This document shows positions 33,358-45,670 of a DNA stretch of 64,000 nt, in pieces. A program made the translations under genes and the position numbers. This DNA is from Prillingera fragicola (lineage: Eukaryota; Basidiomycota; Tremellomycetes; Trichosporonales; Trichosporonaceae): positions 682,001 to 746,000 of the forward strand of contig BEDY01000008.1 in assembly GCA_002335605.1 (NCBI GenBank), given 5' to 3'. Position 1 is the stretch's first letter; every line of letters starts with the position of its first letter. The notes beneath the pieces were generated by a model. That model was given only the letters and a program-made list of their open reading frames with translations. It had not been told where the DNA came from and did not search any database.

Positions 33358-35901
33358 CTACTCCATTTCAACGTCACTTTGGCGGCGCGTCCGCTGCCCC
33401 TCCATCTCATCTTCGTCCGAGTACTCGTCGTCGTCGTCCACGGCTTCTTCGTTGTCCTCTTCCTCAACATCCTGCATGCCTTGGTCTGCAAGGAACGATG
33501 TCGGCTAACGTGAGTCAGCGGCGTCGCCAACGTGATGGGTGCGGATGCTTACCATGAGCGACTCGCCCGTGTACGTGAAACCACGGAAGTTTTCCTGTAC
33601 TGAACTCGTTAGAGGCGAACCGTTGGCAGGCGCGGTTGGAGGCCGCTGAGGCTTGATGGCCATGGCTGCCTGTCCCATGTGGGAAGGATTGGACAGGCTA
33701 CCACCTGGGCCCACATAGGCGTGACGTGGAGGTTGCTGGGGCATGTAGTTTTCATCCTCGTGGATGTTGATGCCTGCATCTGACAATGACGAGTTGGTAA
33801 ACTCGGGGTCAAAGTTGGCCACGCTCTCGTCCGAGTCGACGATGGGCTTGAACGGAGGAGTGATCTGCTTCTTGTACAGCAGATCCCAGTCAATGTTCTT
33901 GAAGAACGGATGCTCCTTGAGCTCGGCTGCACCCCGTTTGGCGCCAAGGCGGTTCTGCGGGTTGCGGTTGAGCAGCTGCATATTCGTTAGCAACGATTAC
34001 AGACAAACGCAGTCGTACTCACCCCCTTGACGAATTGCTTGCCATCATCTCCAATGACGTGCTTCGGGAAGCGAATCTTGCCATAGCAGATGAGTCGGTA
34101 CATCTCCTGAGTTTGTTCGGCGTAAAACGGGCTCCACCCGCAACACATCTCGAACAGCAGAACACCGAGCGACCAAAAGTCAACGTGCTTGCCGTACCCC
34201 TTTTCGTCCAGCAGCACCTCGGGAGCCAGGTACTCGGTAGTACCGCAAAACGTGTTGGTGAGCTGGTCGTTGCTGAGGTCGGGCTTGGACAGACCAAAGT
34301 CGCACAACGCAATGTGTCCAGTTGCGTCGAGGAGAATGTTCTCGGGCTTAAGGTCGCGGTACACAATGTTATACTTGTGCAGGTGCTCGAGCGCCAGCAC
34401 AAGCTCAGCAATGTAAAATCGAGCACGATCCTCGGAAAATCGGCCCTCTTTCTGCAAGTGCCAGAAAAGCTCGCCGCCACACTTGTAGTCGGTGACAAAG
34501 TATAGCTCCTTTTCGGTTTGGAAAGAGAACTTAAGGCCCACCAGGAATGGGCACTCCAGCGAACGCTGAAGGATTTTGCGCTCGCCGATTGTGTGTGCTA
34601 CCTCCTTTTTGGCAACAATCTCCTTCTTGGACAAGACCTTCATGGCGTAGATGCGCTTCGTGTCACGCTTGCGCACCTGGAAGACGCGCCCAAACGTTCC
34701 ACGGCCGATGAGCTTGAGGAACTCAAAGTCGGCGGGCTTAAGGTGGACCTTGTTGCGGATAGCAGTAAAGGTCATTTGGATCCAAATCTCTCCAGTCACC
34801 GACTCGTCCCCGCGTGTGCCCAGTTGGTACCACTGGTCAGAGGTAAAGGCATCCTTGAGCACGGGCTTGATTTGCAGCATGCCCAGGAAGCCTTCTCCCG
34901 CCTTGTTACGGTCATACACCGATACGTAGACAATCGAGGACGGTTGGGTAAGGTCACTGGTTGAATGAGCATGTGTAACCCTTGCTTGCATTTATGGGGT
35001 ACTCACAACGTGACTTCTTCCTTCCAAATGGGGTCACCAGGGCCAGGCCTCCCTAGCCAAGTTGATTCCTCAGTCTTTGGTGTGCGTGCACCGCTCGTCT
35101 CGCCCTTCTTACGCCCAATCGCATCCGAGAATGCGCGAGTGATGGAACCAAGGCTGCCAGAGGCAGTGCGGCCACTCATGGGCTGGGGCTGACTCTGAGT
35201 GAAAGCCACCTGAGCAGGGTTTGAGACAGGATGGGGTGTCCGCGACACAAATTCGTTCTGCTCAAACTGCATGACCACGTAAGGTTGGGGGTCGGCTTCG
35301 GATGCTGACGAGACATTGAGATTGCGCGCAGAGATGAGCTTGACGTTTAGAGTTCCACGAATGGATCCCTGGATCACATCGCCCTCCACGGGAGTGCTAG
35401 CACCGTCGGTATGAGGTGTGCGCGCGCCGCTGCCCTTGAGTGCCTTGAGCATCTTGGGGGGCTCGTGCAGGCCGAAGCCAAGACCACCGACGCCGTCGAG
35501 AGTGTCACCAATCGTCACACCGGTTGTCGGCTGGGAGGCACCAGGAGTAATAGGTCCAAAACCAACTGTCGTTGGCGTGCGCACACCGTTCGCATGTCCG
35601 GCAGGTGAGCCGGGGCCATGGAGAGAGAGGGCCGATGTGGCCTTGGCCAGCGTAGGAGCGGGCGATGATCCGGGAGCTGACTCAAACGGATTAGGCTGGT
35701 TTGCCGCACGCGGTGTGGCCTGGTCGGCAGGACCACCCAGAGCCAAGTTGTAAGACGCCGAAGGTGAGAGGGTAGGTGATGCCGACTCCTTGTTGGTCTG
35801 TGACGTCGGGGCCGATGACGATGGCCAGAGTTGCTGTGACTGAGTCAGCAATGTACTGGGTGGCGGGAGCTGGGGTTACATACCTTTACGCCTTTGAGCA
35901 T
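33358..35901 (-). CDS. SCH9: AGC kinase with N-terminal C2 domain, Sch9 type
   Basis: Five exons on the minus strand: 35884-35901, 35007-35839, 34023-34956, 33553-33975 and 33358-33504, giving 784 residues. Sch9 is the fungal S6-kinase/Akt-like effector of TORC1 controlling growth, stress and lifespan. A C2 domain (about 160-345) starts IRGTLNVKLISARNLNV. The kinase (about 360-620) has [41 protein letters not shown] and FCGTTEYLAPE. The C-terminal extension carries the hydrophobic motif FRGFTYTG, phosphorylated by TORC1 in the family, then an acidic tail. The first exon is only 18 nt (MLKGVK); the exon-2 frame has no ATG nearby. The last intron was ended at 33505 (TTAG) because a nearer CAG (ending at 33490) would lose the acidic tail frame. 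Confidence 0.9.
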
Positions 35902-37214
35902 TGCGGTTCAGAACAGAACAAAGCAAATGAAAGGAACGTGTACTTGTACAGGCCTACTTGGGGCTGATGGGGGATGTGAGGCGATGTAGGTTGGTGCCCT
36001 CGGGAAAGAGGTGAACAGCGAGATTAGAAACTGGGGGTTGGTAACCGTGGTGGGAGTGGAGACTTTGGACAGGTGCCAAGCACAGCAACGACGAGAGGTT
36101 AAGAGGGAGGGGACAGAACTAGCAGTGCGGCTACAATGTGGCAGATGCTCGTGTAATGGGTGGTGGCCGCGGTAGTGTATGGAGGGATGTCTTGACAGAG
36201 TACGAGCTTACGATCTGTGAGTGCAAGGTCGAACGCAGCGAGTGGATGTGGGGGCGGCTGGCTGGCTGGCCTGGGGGGCGAGCTGGGCGGCGTGTAAGCG
36301 GGCGGGTGTGACGCAAATGGTCGTCGTATTTGATTCCGCAATGGCCGGCCAGGGCAGGCAAGTGAATGTGACCCTGAGCCGCGGCCCGGCAAGCGCTCAA
36401 CAGCGTCTGGGACTACGGGGTGGCTGTACGTTGCACGGTGAAGGTGTACGGTGGTGCATATTGCAAAACGCATAATGCATAAGTAGTGTACGGTAGCTGC
36501 ATGCGTTGCACTGCACTGCCTCACACAATGCTTGGCCTCATACGCCGCGGCGCTGTGTAGCTTTGTCAACTGGCCCAAGCCGGCCGCAGCCGCCGACATC
36601 TTTGGATGGATCTGTGATCGCTGAATTTGGGCACGTGAGGTTACAAGCTTGCACCTTGGGTCGGGTGACAGTTCCGGATTTTTGTCAAGAATGACCGTGT
36701 GGCACTCATGTGAACCACGATCACTCAAGAGCACACAACTACTGAAGAGTGAAAGCCTCATCCGCAACTATTCCCCTGGCCCCATGGCAAGCAGTGTACG
36801 ACTTCCTGGCAGGTCTCGAGGACTGTTAACTATAAACCTAGCTTTGTTCTCCGACCGCTTCTGGATCTCGGCGACTTGACACCTCTGTAATACCCGTCTC
36901 TACCACTGACGCTGGCTCCGCCAGTTACATTGTGTCACCAGAAACGGCAAAGGTCGCAGAGCAAACTGTGCAACTGCACGCCGCTTGCCAAGCTTACTCC
37001 CAGCCTCGCGGCCTACCGCGTGGCATCAGCATGGAACATCACAAATGAACAGACGCGTCCTCCGGCCGTCCGGATAAATATTTCGCTCGCACCACCTCCA
37101 CTTGATCTCGACCAGTCAGGCTCAGGATGCGCAGGCTTGATCCTACACTTCAGATCGTATGGGAGATTAGGAAAGTTGGCGACCGTTCCCATCTCCACTC
37201 CCCTGTTCTCGACT
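35902..37214. promoter_or_regulatory. Divergent intergenic region (1.3 kb)
   Basis: This separates SCH9 and the Myb-like gene, transcribed away from each other. The SCH9-proximal 400 nt is a purine-rich plus strand (CT-rich leader of SCH9 on the minus strand). Open frames here show no family resemblance. The sequence from 36930 is open in the frame of the downstream gene, so a longer N terminus is possible. Confidence 0.4.
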
Positions 37215-39654
37215 ATGGTTGGTGGTCCCAAGTTGTCTGCAAGGCAAAAGAGCTTGCGGCAACTTCGAGAGACCCCACTTCGCTTGCCCCCACGTCCGTC
37301 TGTGGCCAATCGACCGAAACGTAAAGCACCCACTACTGGTGAGGATGGCACGCCAAAGCGAGCTCGCTCCACAGCCCCGGCGCCAGACACCCCTCCAGGA
37401 GTTGAAAGCGGAGCTTCAGCACATACCCCGGACGTTCGCTTAAACTCTCTCGCGGTGTCGACCTTCAATTCTGCTGATCCAAGTGTGGCTCCAGAGGCGC
37501 CATCAGTGGAGAATACCCAACTTCCAGGCAATAGCCCTAGCTCGGCTGATGGTGATGGGAGGGACGACGTTTCGCATCGACCTGTGGACGCGGATACAGT
37601 CATCGGCAACGGTATCGACAGCAACACTGCCGTCAGTGTCAGCCTGACAGCCTCCAGCCTCAATGAGGACGGTAACGACAACTCAAGTGGCGGCGGCGGT
37701 AGAAACAATGCGGAGAGCGATGAGGCAGGGAGCCCAGTCAATAACGTTCGATCTCGTACTGAGGTTCCGTCCTACAAGGATACGGTAAATCGCAAGAAGA
37801 AAGGCGTAAAAAGGGTGCCGAAGAAGAGGATGCCCAAAGAGGAGAGGAACCGTTATCTCGCGTCGGTGGGAAGCGATCCAAAACGAGGATATGAGGAACT
37901 CGCGTCGAGGTGGATGACAGACGAGGAAATCAGAATCATGGTGGACGCTGGCTGTAGGTCATTATTCGCGTCAGGCGCTGATGCGTTGTGAAATTGAAGC
38001 AAGGCAAGGTGACCCAAGAAGAGAGGGCCATCATTCACAGGCACTTAGACGCCTTCAAACTAGTATGTACTGTGGCGTACGATAGAGGTTGTTCTGACCG
38101 GACAGGAACAACAAAAACTTGCGTGGGCGAGATTGGCCAAAGACCCTTGCGCGCCAACGTTTACCGACGCAAACATTGTTGAGATCTTGTTTGCAAAGGG
38201 CAAAGGCGGCAATACGGCTCGTGCACCTTACAAAGACTTTTGGGTTAAGCTTGGTACGTTGTGGCGGTTGAGAGCTTGACCTCATTCTGCAGCGCGCAAA
38301 CTACCTGGTCGCCCTGTGCGCTCCGTCAAAGACATTACAAAGCGCATGCACGACCAAACAGGATGGAAAGGAACTTGGACTCCAGATGAAGATGCGGCCC
38401 TTCGAGCGTAAGCTGAGCAATTGCAAAGTGCGCTGAAGTTGCAGGGCGTGGATTGAACATGAAGACGACTGGGTCAAGATCTCCAAGATTGTCGAGCGAG
38501 CCCCACTGAATTGTCGTGACCGCTGGAGAGACTTCACGTCCGGTCCCTCGGCCGCACGCAGAAAAGGGCCGTGGTCGGAAAACGAAACAGAGAAACTCAC
38601 CCGTGTTGTTCGAAAGTTGCAAAGGCAATACGGCTTGGAGGTAGGCGGTCCAACCGCTTCATGGGACGAAGTTTGCGATGGTATGAGGGGCAGAGGAGCG
38701 AGCCGAACCGCGGCCCAATGTCGCAAGAAATGGTGAGTGTTCACTGGAGAGACACAGCTGAAAGGTAAGGATGGACCGCATTGCCAAAATAGAGCGAGAC
38801 TCGGGTTTGGCCTTGACCAACGCTTCGTTGATTGCACGCCTCCGCGAGCTTGAACAAGAATTTCGACACCCCGCCGACATCGTTTGGGCGCGCGTTGCAA
38901 GCGACGACTGGGACGGCCCTAACGCCCACCGCTGCCGAAATCATTGGAGCCGTCTCAAGGCCATTCTACCGAATCGTCTGGAAAAGGATGATGACATTAC
39001 ATTGGGAGGTAGGAACTACCAACGAGCCGCGTGCTGATTGAAGACTTTCTATGTCAAATTGAGACAGCCCTGAAGGAAAAGGAGAACGAGCCTGAGGCTG
39101 CCAATGACGAAGGGATCAATGGTGAGGGCAATGGACACGAGCCCTTGCTTGGCCAAGAAGGCATAAGCACGGACTCTGAGGACACGGGCGATGCAGCTGG
39201 GGTGTCAGTCACGCAGCACCAAACGGAGGAGTCGATTGTAGTGTCGGTGTTGGAGCCTCAACCTGCCGACCGTTTGCAATTGCTACCGGGTCTCCAGTCC
39301 GATGTGGAGGGGCGGTCATCTGTCGAGAGCCTCTCCAGCTGTGCGGGCCCTCGGGAGCAGAGCGAGGGGGAGGAGACCGTCACAGACATCTCCGGTATTG
39401 CAGTCCCAACTCAACCTTCCATCCGCCGTCAAAGCGAGGAAGCGGCGGCTCTGGCCGTAGCAATGGAACCTGCATCAGTCGGAGATGTCTCAACAGAAAA
39501 TGAGCTCTCGCTGGGGGAGGAGAACGCTCCGCTCACGGGCACCACCGTCCTGGTCACTGCGGCGTCCCCTGCCAGACCCCCGCGGCCTGAGAGAGTGTAT
39601 GCGGCTGGCGCGCGCAAGAGTATGCGTCTGAGCCTGACAGCGGGAGATCAATAG
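37215..39654 (+). CDS. Myb/SANT-repeat DNA-binding protein, Reb1/TTF1-like
   Basis: Seven exons: 37215-37953, 38004-38062, 38106-38253, 38293-38407, 38445-38732, 38770-39008 and 39044-39654, giving 732 residues. The middle shows several tryptophan-spaced Myb-like repeats: GTWTPDEDAALRAAWIEHEDDWVKIS with LNCRDRWRDF, GPWSENETEKL...SWDEVC with AAQCRKKW, and DWDGPNAHRCRNHWSRL. This tandem layout matches Reb1 (RNA polymerase I/II terminator and insulator protein) and related factors. The N-terminal 200 residues are Ser/Pro-rich with a KRKAPTTGEDGTPKRAR nuclear signal, and the C terminus is acidic and Ser-rich. The first intron could use two nearby donors; I chose GTAGGT at 37954 with the acceptor at 38003, which preserves the frame. 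Confidence 0.75.
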
Positions 39655-39974
39655 CATTTATAACTCGCAAGTCTGATACGCTATATGCATTCGCGCCGGC
39701 ATCGAATGGGTAGTGAGGAAAGTGCCGATGTTTCCGCCACTCACTAACTCTTGGCTCACTGCATGGCTGCCTGATCGGCCCTGGCCAGGCGGGCAGGTCC
39801 ACCACACGTTCACGACGACTCGCATGGTGTCTCTCTTCAGATGGATCCATGTGACACCTCTCTTCAGATCGATCCATGTGACATCTAGTCATTGCTTCTC
39901 AGTGACACTCGGCACTGCCCACTGCAAACCATTTATCTTAGAGATTTCTGTCAACGAACGCTCCCGACTCCACG
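39655..39974. other. Short intergenic region (320 nt)
   Basis: It contains a near-perfect 19-nt direct repeat: TCTCTTCAGATGGATCCATGTGACA (39832-39856) and the similar copy from 39858, spaced 26 nt apart. No coding sequence. Confidence 0.5.
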
Positions 39975-40605
39975 ATGCCCAGCGACCAAGCCCCGACACC
40001 CATCCAACACCTCCCGAATGCGCTCCACCTGCCACTTCCCAAGCGTCTTCGCCGGCGGCAGAGCGCACTGCCGCCTGTGCGCTCTCTACGCATCTTTGTG
40101 GGAGTTCTTGCTGCCTTGACTGTGTGGGTCGGCCTCACGGTTACCATGATCCAGCTGTGTCTCCCCAAATCCCATCCCCATCCACACCCAGGCAACCGCC
40201 CCGCAACGGTTGGCTTTATTATTTGCTTCAGTGTCATAGCTAGCGCCTTCTGTTTTGTGAGTAATCATAACCCAAGTTGGCATGTGCGTCCGACTACCGG
40301 TGTGTCTGGCTCCTAAACGCACTGGGCCTTGAATCCAACCCCGCACACACCCACGCAGCATACTGCGCCACTGTGGACCTACGCTGACTCTGCAGCTCAT
40401 CGTGGCTAGCATATATCGGGCGATTCAGCACCGCCGTGCGTTTCGTGAGAATCCAGCACCACCCCTGCCGTACACTGGGGCGATCCAATACGAACCACAG
40501 TCTGTGGACGGTGCCGAGCGTGGTACACTCGAAACAACTGGCAATACACGACCCAACTACGGCGCGACGAGAGATGGCTCTGTCCCACCCTCGTATGTTG
40601 CGTGA
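39975..40605 (+). CDS. Small two-helix membrane protein, unknown function
   Basis: Exons 39975-40256 and 40396-40605, giving 163 residues. After a basic, Pro-rich N terminus (LPKRLRRRQS) come two hydrophobic segments: IFVGVLAALTVWVGLTVTMI (about 40-60) and VGFIICFSVIASAFCFLIVAS (about 80-100), the second crossing the splice junction, then a hydrophilic tail ending SYVA. The intron (139 nt) has a GTGAGT donor and a GCTGACTCTGCAG branch/acceptor. The continued helix after splicing supports the model. I recognise no family; such proteins are typical of fungal SUR7-unrelated small membrane proteins. Confidence 0.55.
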
Positions 40606-40789
40606 TGTGTGCGATAAAGGCGGGGTGCTAGAAGTGTACACCGGAGCGTGGTGTACATTGGTCGTTCGGGTACGGCATGGATGATTTGGGGGAGACTGGT
40701 TAACAAGTAGGGTGTAGTCTAGAGTAGAATATGCATGTAGTACTGATGCAGATGTGGGTAATGTACAATGCAGTGTATGTGTGCGTGCT

Positions 40790-43700
40790 CTAAGAATCGT
40801 CCATGATCATACCACCATCCCTCAGATGCCGCATAAACTGACGCCAGACCTTGGCACCATCCTTTGGCAGGGCGTCGCTGGCGTAGGAGCCCGTACGTGC
40901 TTGGGATAGCGTGCGAGCAGAGCCAAGCATGATGAGACCCTGCGGCATCGTCAGTAGGTGTGTTCGCGGAATCGCAAGCCCCGACACTCACACGCTTGGC
41001 TCGCGTCAACCCCACGTTCAACCTTCGCCAATCGGCGAGAAACCCAATGTACCCAGCTTCGTTGCTGCGGACAGTGCTGAACACAATGACCTGCTTCTCC
41101 CGTCCTTCAAAGCCATCGACTGTCTTGACTTCGATATTGGCGACCTCGGCCGCTCGTTCCGCACCAAGCCACGCCTTGAACGCAGCTGTTCGAGCGGGGT
41201 CCATGGTCAGGAACTCGGAAATGGTGCGGATCTGTGCAGTATAAGGCGCAATGACACCAATGTCCGATCCCTTGAGGTCCTATTTGCGTCAGCTAAACGC
41301 CTCACGTTGTCGTGCTAACAGGATTATTGCCTAGAAGATCTGCAATGATGTCGCACACACGCCCGGCTTCATGAAAGTTTGCGATAGAGCGGTTGAGGGG
41401 TGATTCGGGAAAGTTGTGGTTGAGGAAGGTCACATTCTTCCGTTGACCTCCTTCGTCACTGAGAAGAAAGGCGGTCGTTGGTGGCTCCAACCCCAGCTGC
41501 ACCGATCCGTCTGAGAGTACAGTACCATCCTTGAGGGTTCCCCCGTAGAATGTCTCGTTTGAAAAGGCAGAGATGGACGGGTGCATTCGGTATTGGGTAT
41601 CGAGCATGATTGAGGGGATGTCTGGTCGTCAGCAGAGCCCGAGTGAGCGCACGTACGATGCTCGTGCATGAGGCGCTCAAACAAGCTGGTCCCCAGACCC
41701 CCGGCCTGCGCCTTCTCGCTGATAATGACTGGTGGTAGTTGCTTGTGATCGCCAATGATTGCCACTTGCTGTGCCCCCTTTGTTAGCGGCACAAGGCTAA
41801 GAGGCTCTGTGGCCATGCTGGCCTCGTCGAGAAAGACGAATGGGAAGTCGACGGCGTCCAGTAGCCTAGACGTGGCGCTAAGGCAAGTCGTGCAGACGAC
41901 ATCAGCATCGGACAGAACTTCGAACTGGACGCGTCTCTTGAGACCCCAAAGGCGTCCTGAAATGGCGTTGCAGCGGGTTTGAGCCTCTTGGGCCGCCCAC
42001 TCTGGTTACAATCAGCTCGGGTCCTTGACTTGAGGTTGTGCAGGCTCACTGCTTAGCTGTCCCGATGCGAGCTTCTGTTGCAACGTGATGCGTTCCGCCT
42101 TGATGCGCTCCATCTCAGCCCACACAGGATGCTTCTCAATGCGTGCTTCCAGCGTCAATTCTTGCAAGGCTTCCGGCACACGACCAACAGAGCCGAAGCG
42201 CAACGCTTTGACGCCGTGCGATTGCAATCCGTCCAAGAGGTTGTCCACCGCGACATTGGTGTGCGCGCAGACCAGAATGGGGTGAGGTATTTGCCAGTGC
42301 ACCTATTCGGTCAACACATTGTGTCGGTCTTCACTCACCTTGAGCAGCTTTATGGTTTCCACAATAACGCGCGTCTTGCCCTGATTGTTAGCATGGCTCA
42401 TAATGCACTACGAACTGTTCCCGGTGGCTGCGTGCGTCAGTGGTGGAAGCACAATTGTACTCACTCCTTGTACAAGACTCATTCGCTCACTCAACATCAT
42501 TGCGATTGCCCGCATCTGACTGGGGTTAAGAGGGATCTCTGGATCACCCTCAACAGTCACGGGTGTCTGGCCCTCTCGAGTGCGATAGCGGCGAGTCCAG
42601 CTATCTATGAGATCATTACGTGCAATAATGCCGCGTGGGGCGAGCTGCAAGTGTGGCGTGGGTGATACTGTCGCGTCCATGTCAGACGGCTTCATGTCGA
42701 TCGTCTCAGAAGCAACGTCCGGGACGCTTGCCACAGGGTCTCCCAACTCATTGCTCGGTTGCGCAGCCTGTGGAGGGAGGTACTCGGATTGAAAGCGCCG
42801 TAACAAAAGATCTCGCAGGCCTGTACCGATAAGAATCTGCTGTTCATTGTTCCGCTTTCGCCGGTTTTCGTGAAGTACTTCATCTTCCATGGAGGTTGTC
42901 GGCGGTGACGGTGACGACTCTGTTCTGCCAGAGACGCTTGCAATGTCCTGTGAAACTGGGTCCACATTGAGCCTATCAATGGCTTCGCATTGCCGCCTGA
43001 TAGCAAAGTCACTGCATCCAATGTCAATGCGCCAGTGCCCGCTGTCCAAGTCGATGGGGACCTCGGGAAAGACAACACGGATGAACCCTCGAGTATAGCT
43101 AAGGACGTTGCCCTTGAGAGGCTGACAGTCACCTGCTTCCATGACGGGATTGACCAGTGGATCGGTGCGGCTCAACAGCACAGTCGCGCCGGGCCTATCG
43201 CATTGTCAGCCCACGCATTAGGCCGCGTGTGGACTCGACTCACTCGAATTGATGGGGTGGCAGTGGCCGTGTTGCACATTGACCAGTTTTGGTAAAGGTG
43301 ACAACGGAGCCCTCAACCTTGAACTTGGGCTGCCAATCAACGGATCCTGCCATCTCATCGAGCATGAATCCTTCGCGTCGCAACTGGTCATCTGGCCATT
43401 CGCGAAGCCGAGCGTTAAATTGGGCCTCCGCTTCAGCTTGTTCAGCTTGCAAGAGAGGTAAAAAACTGAAAATTGTAAGACGGATTGCCCCGCAAATCGC
43501 AACCCACTGTTCAGAATAGCGCTGAAGCTCTGGCCACAGGCTGTCGATCTCGCTCAATTTGGTTATTGGCGGGAAGACTCGAGTCTTCCAGGCATCGGGA
43601 AACCAGTACCTGCCTGACGCGTGGGACTTGCGAGACAAGGCCCGGTCTTGCCAATTGAAGCGAGTTCTATCATCATCTGGAACAAAACCCGGTGGAAGCG

Positions 43701-44031
43701 GTGGTGTGGCTACGGTCGCCGCCCGCCTTCGGCGCCGAGACTTTTTGAGCGACGCCTCATAGGTCGGGGGAGCAGCAGCATCGGCTACAGGAGTATCAAA
43801 CGAGGTTGCCAATTCGGCGTCAAAATCATGACCTTGAGGATCGGCATCCTCAGCGACAGGTTCGGCAGAAACGAAGTCTTGATCGTCGAGTCGAAACCAT
43901 TCCAAGTCGCGTGCGGCGGGAACCTGGGCTGTGACCTGTGGATGAAATTCAAACGCTGCAGGGACGGAGCGATGGCCTTCCGCCAACGCTGACGACAGTG
44001 AGAACGATGGTGACGGAGTTCTGACGAACAT
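40790..44031 (-). CDS. UPF1-like SF1 helicase (Hcs1/SMUBP2/IGHMBP2-related), possibly mitochondrial
   Basis: Nine coding exons on the minus strand: 43244-44031, 42465-43194, 42416-42427, 42339-42380, 42050-42302, 41657-42001, 41320-41621, 40992-41279 and 40790-40939, giving 969 residues. It should unwind DNA or RNA with ATP. Helicase motifs appear in order: GPPGTGKT (spread over three exons), AHTNVAVDNL, FLDEAS (Walker B), GDHKQLPP, QYRMHP, VDGFEGRE and RRLNVGLTRAK. The ~520-residue N-terminal half is unlike Upf1. The first in-frame ATG is 44031, but the frame stays open to 44223 and encodes Arg-rich sequence ending TRSVHSS, like a mitochondrial presequence. An upstream ATG at 44260 could be joined through an intron of about 50 nt with a weak GTCGCC donor. 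Confidence 0.85.
42416..42427 (-). other. 12-nt microexon encoding PPGT of the helicase Walker A motif
   Basis: On the minus strand, CACGCAG precedes and GTTCGT follows the 12-mer CCACCGGGAACA. The flanking introns are 42428-42464 (37 nt) and 42381-42415 (35 nt). Exon 2 ends with QG and exon 4 starts GKTRVIVETI, so only inclusion of these four codons gives GPPGTGKT. Skipping keeps the frame but leaves QGGKT, which would destroy nucleotide binding. Confidence 0.85.
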
Positions 44032-44429
44032 TGACGAATGCACGGAGCGCGTGCCACCTCTCAAGGCGCGTGGGACGCATGCTGAGGGGGTTAGGAGTAC
44101 CGCAGCGCGGCAGGGGCACGGCAGCCGCGCCGGGGTGTAGATACGAGCTCTCGCTTGCAGTAGCAGGATGGGCGAGAGTTGACCGCCGAGAGGATTGGTG
44201 GCGACTAGTGTGTGATTGAACAAATAGTTGGGACAGTCGCGTCGAGCTCAAACCAAACATGGCATTAGCGGAAGCAGATAAATGCATAGTTTCTAATCCG
44301 GTTTACAAAAAAAATGACCCGTTGCTATTGATTCGGTGGCAAATAGTTGCACTGACGCGTGCTGACGACCGACTCTTACGGGTTGAGTCACCCTCCACAC
44401 GCCTCTGCAACAAACCAGCCCGGGACTCG
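44032..44429. promoter_or_regulatory. Divergent promoter region
   Basis: A 398-nt region between the helicase and rhomboid genes. Its left half is probably leader and presequence of the helicase (see that gene). An A-rich run (TTTACAAAAAAAATGACC) is at about 44302-44319. Both flanking proteins look mitochondrial, so coregulation from this shared promoter is possible. Confidence 0.35.
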
Positions 44430-45670
44430 ATGTCTTTACGTCTCTTTCCCTCCTTTGTGACGGGCATAGGACGCTTTGCGTCTGTTCGCCCTGCGGTACG
44501 CTGCTTTCGTGCTGCTTTCGCGCTGCCGACGTTCACTCCCTCGGCCGCTGCGTTCATCCCCGTTTCTGGGACTGTTTCGTCGTTACACACGGCTTCGAGG
44601 TCGCTGGCGCAATGCAACTTGGGTAAACCTGCAGCTGGTCATATTGCCAGGAGCTGGCGGCCTGCGAGTCTTACCGATACTTTTGTCAGGCGCGCCTTTA
44701 GCTCGTCTGCTACCAGCCAGGCAAACCGACCTATCAACTTTCCTCGCAGGACCCCGCGGTCACCTCACGTACCATGGTGGACAAAGGTTCGAGCCTCGAT
44801 TGATGGGCTGCCGATCATGGCAGTGGTACGTATCTGTCGACGTTGACAGACACAAGTGCACTAACTAGGAACAGGTGTATGGGCTGATTGCAATCAACGT
44901 CGCCGTGTTTTGTCTGTGGCAATACGCAGCCGCGAGCTATGTGAGTGTCGGGTGTGCCAGGCCAAATTTCTGACTGTCAGAAACGATTTGGGGATCCCGC
45001 CTTGTACGCTTGGATGACAAAGAACTTTATTCTCAACCAGGCAAATGTCATGTCCGGCAGGATGTAAGTCGGAACTGTAGATGAGCCAGTCGTGGAACGG
45101 ACCTGACGACGCCAGCTGGACACTTATCACTTCGTCGTTCTCTCATGCCAAGGGAGACCACATCTTCTTCAACTGCCTGGGTCTATACTTTATGGCGCCA
45201 TTGGCTGCGAGGTGAGCATCTATCTCGCCCTCTAGGAACGGTCTCTCATGTTCCCAGTGTCATTGGCCCCGCCGCCTTTATCGGTCTTTACCTTGCTGGA
45301 GGACTATTCTCAGCCGTTTGCTCGCTGGCCTACCAACGCTTTGGCCCCAGGCACAATGTGAACGGTAGTGAAGGTGCTTCAGGCGCTATCTATACGTGTC
45401 TGAGCTTTTACGCCACGCTATTCCCCACTCAGACCTTCTTGTTCTTCATGATCGTTCCCATGCCTGCGTGGCTCATGGTCGGTGGCATCTTTTCTGTGAG
45501 TACTTGGCACCGCTACTGGTGGCTGACTCGAACAGTGGGATCTGTTCTCTGCCTTCAACCGTCCTGGGTCGAGAACTGACTCGGCGGGCCATATGGGGGG
45601 CATTATTGCCGGAGTCTTTGCTGCCGTTCTTTTGAAGCGTCGCCTACGAACTGGCCGCAGGACTTGGTAG
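44430..45670 (+). CDS. PCP1: Mitochondrial rhomboid protease (Pcp1/PARL)
   Basis: Six exons: 44430-44825, 44875-44940, 44981-45063, 45116-45211, 45258-45495 and 45536-45670, giving 337 residues. The protease cleaves single-span proteins in the inner mitochondrial membrane, such as Mgm1 and Ccp1 in yeast. The first ~110 residues are rich in Arg, Ser and Ala, a presequence. The rhomboid core follows: IWTLITSSFSHAKGDHIFFNCLGLYF, the catalytic Ser in GASGA, and the His in AGHMGG, with about six hydrophobic segments. Splice joins fall inside conserved segments and restore them (GRIWTL, MAPLAASVIG). The length is as expected. Confidence 0.92.

Noticed and set aside
33456..33490. Alternative start of the last SCH9 exon at the CAG ending at 33490
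   Set aside because: It gives a Thr/Arg-rich frame that runs on to 33189 and loses the acidic tail; the TTAG acceptor ending at 33505 preserves phase and gives PTSFLADQGM followed by the acidic tail.
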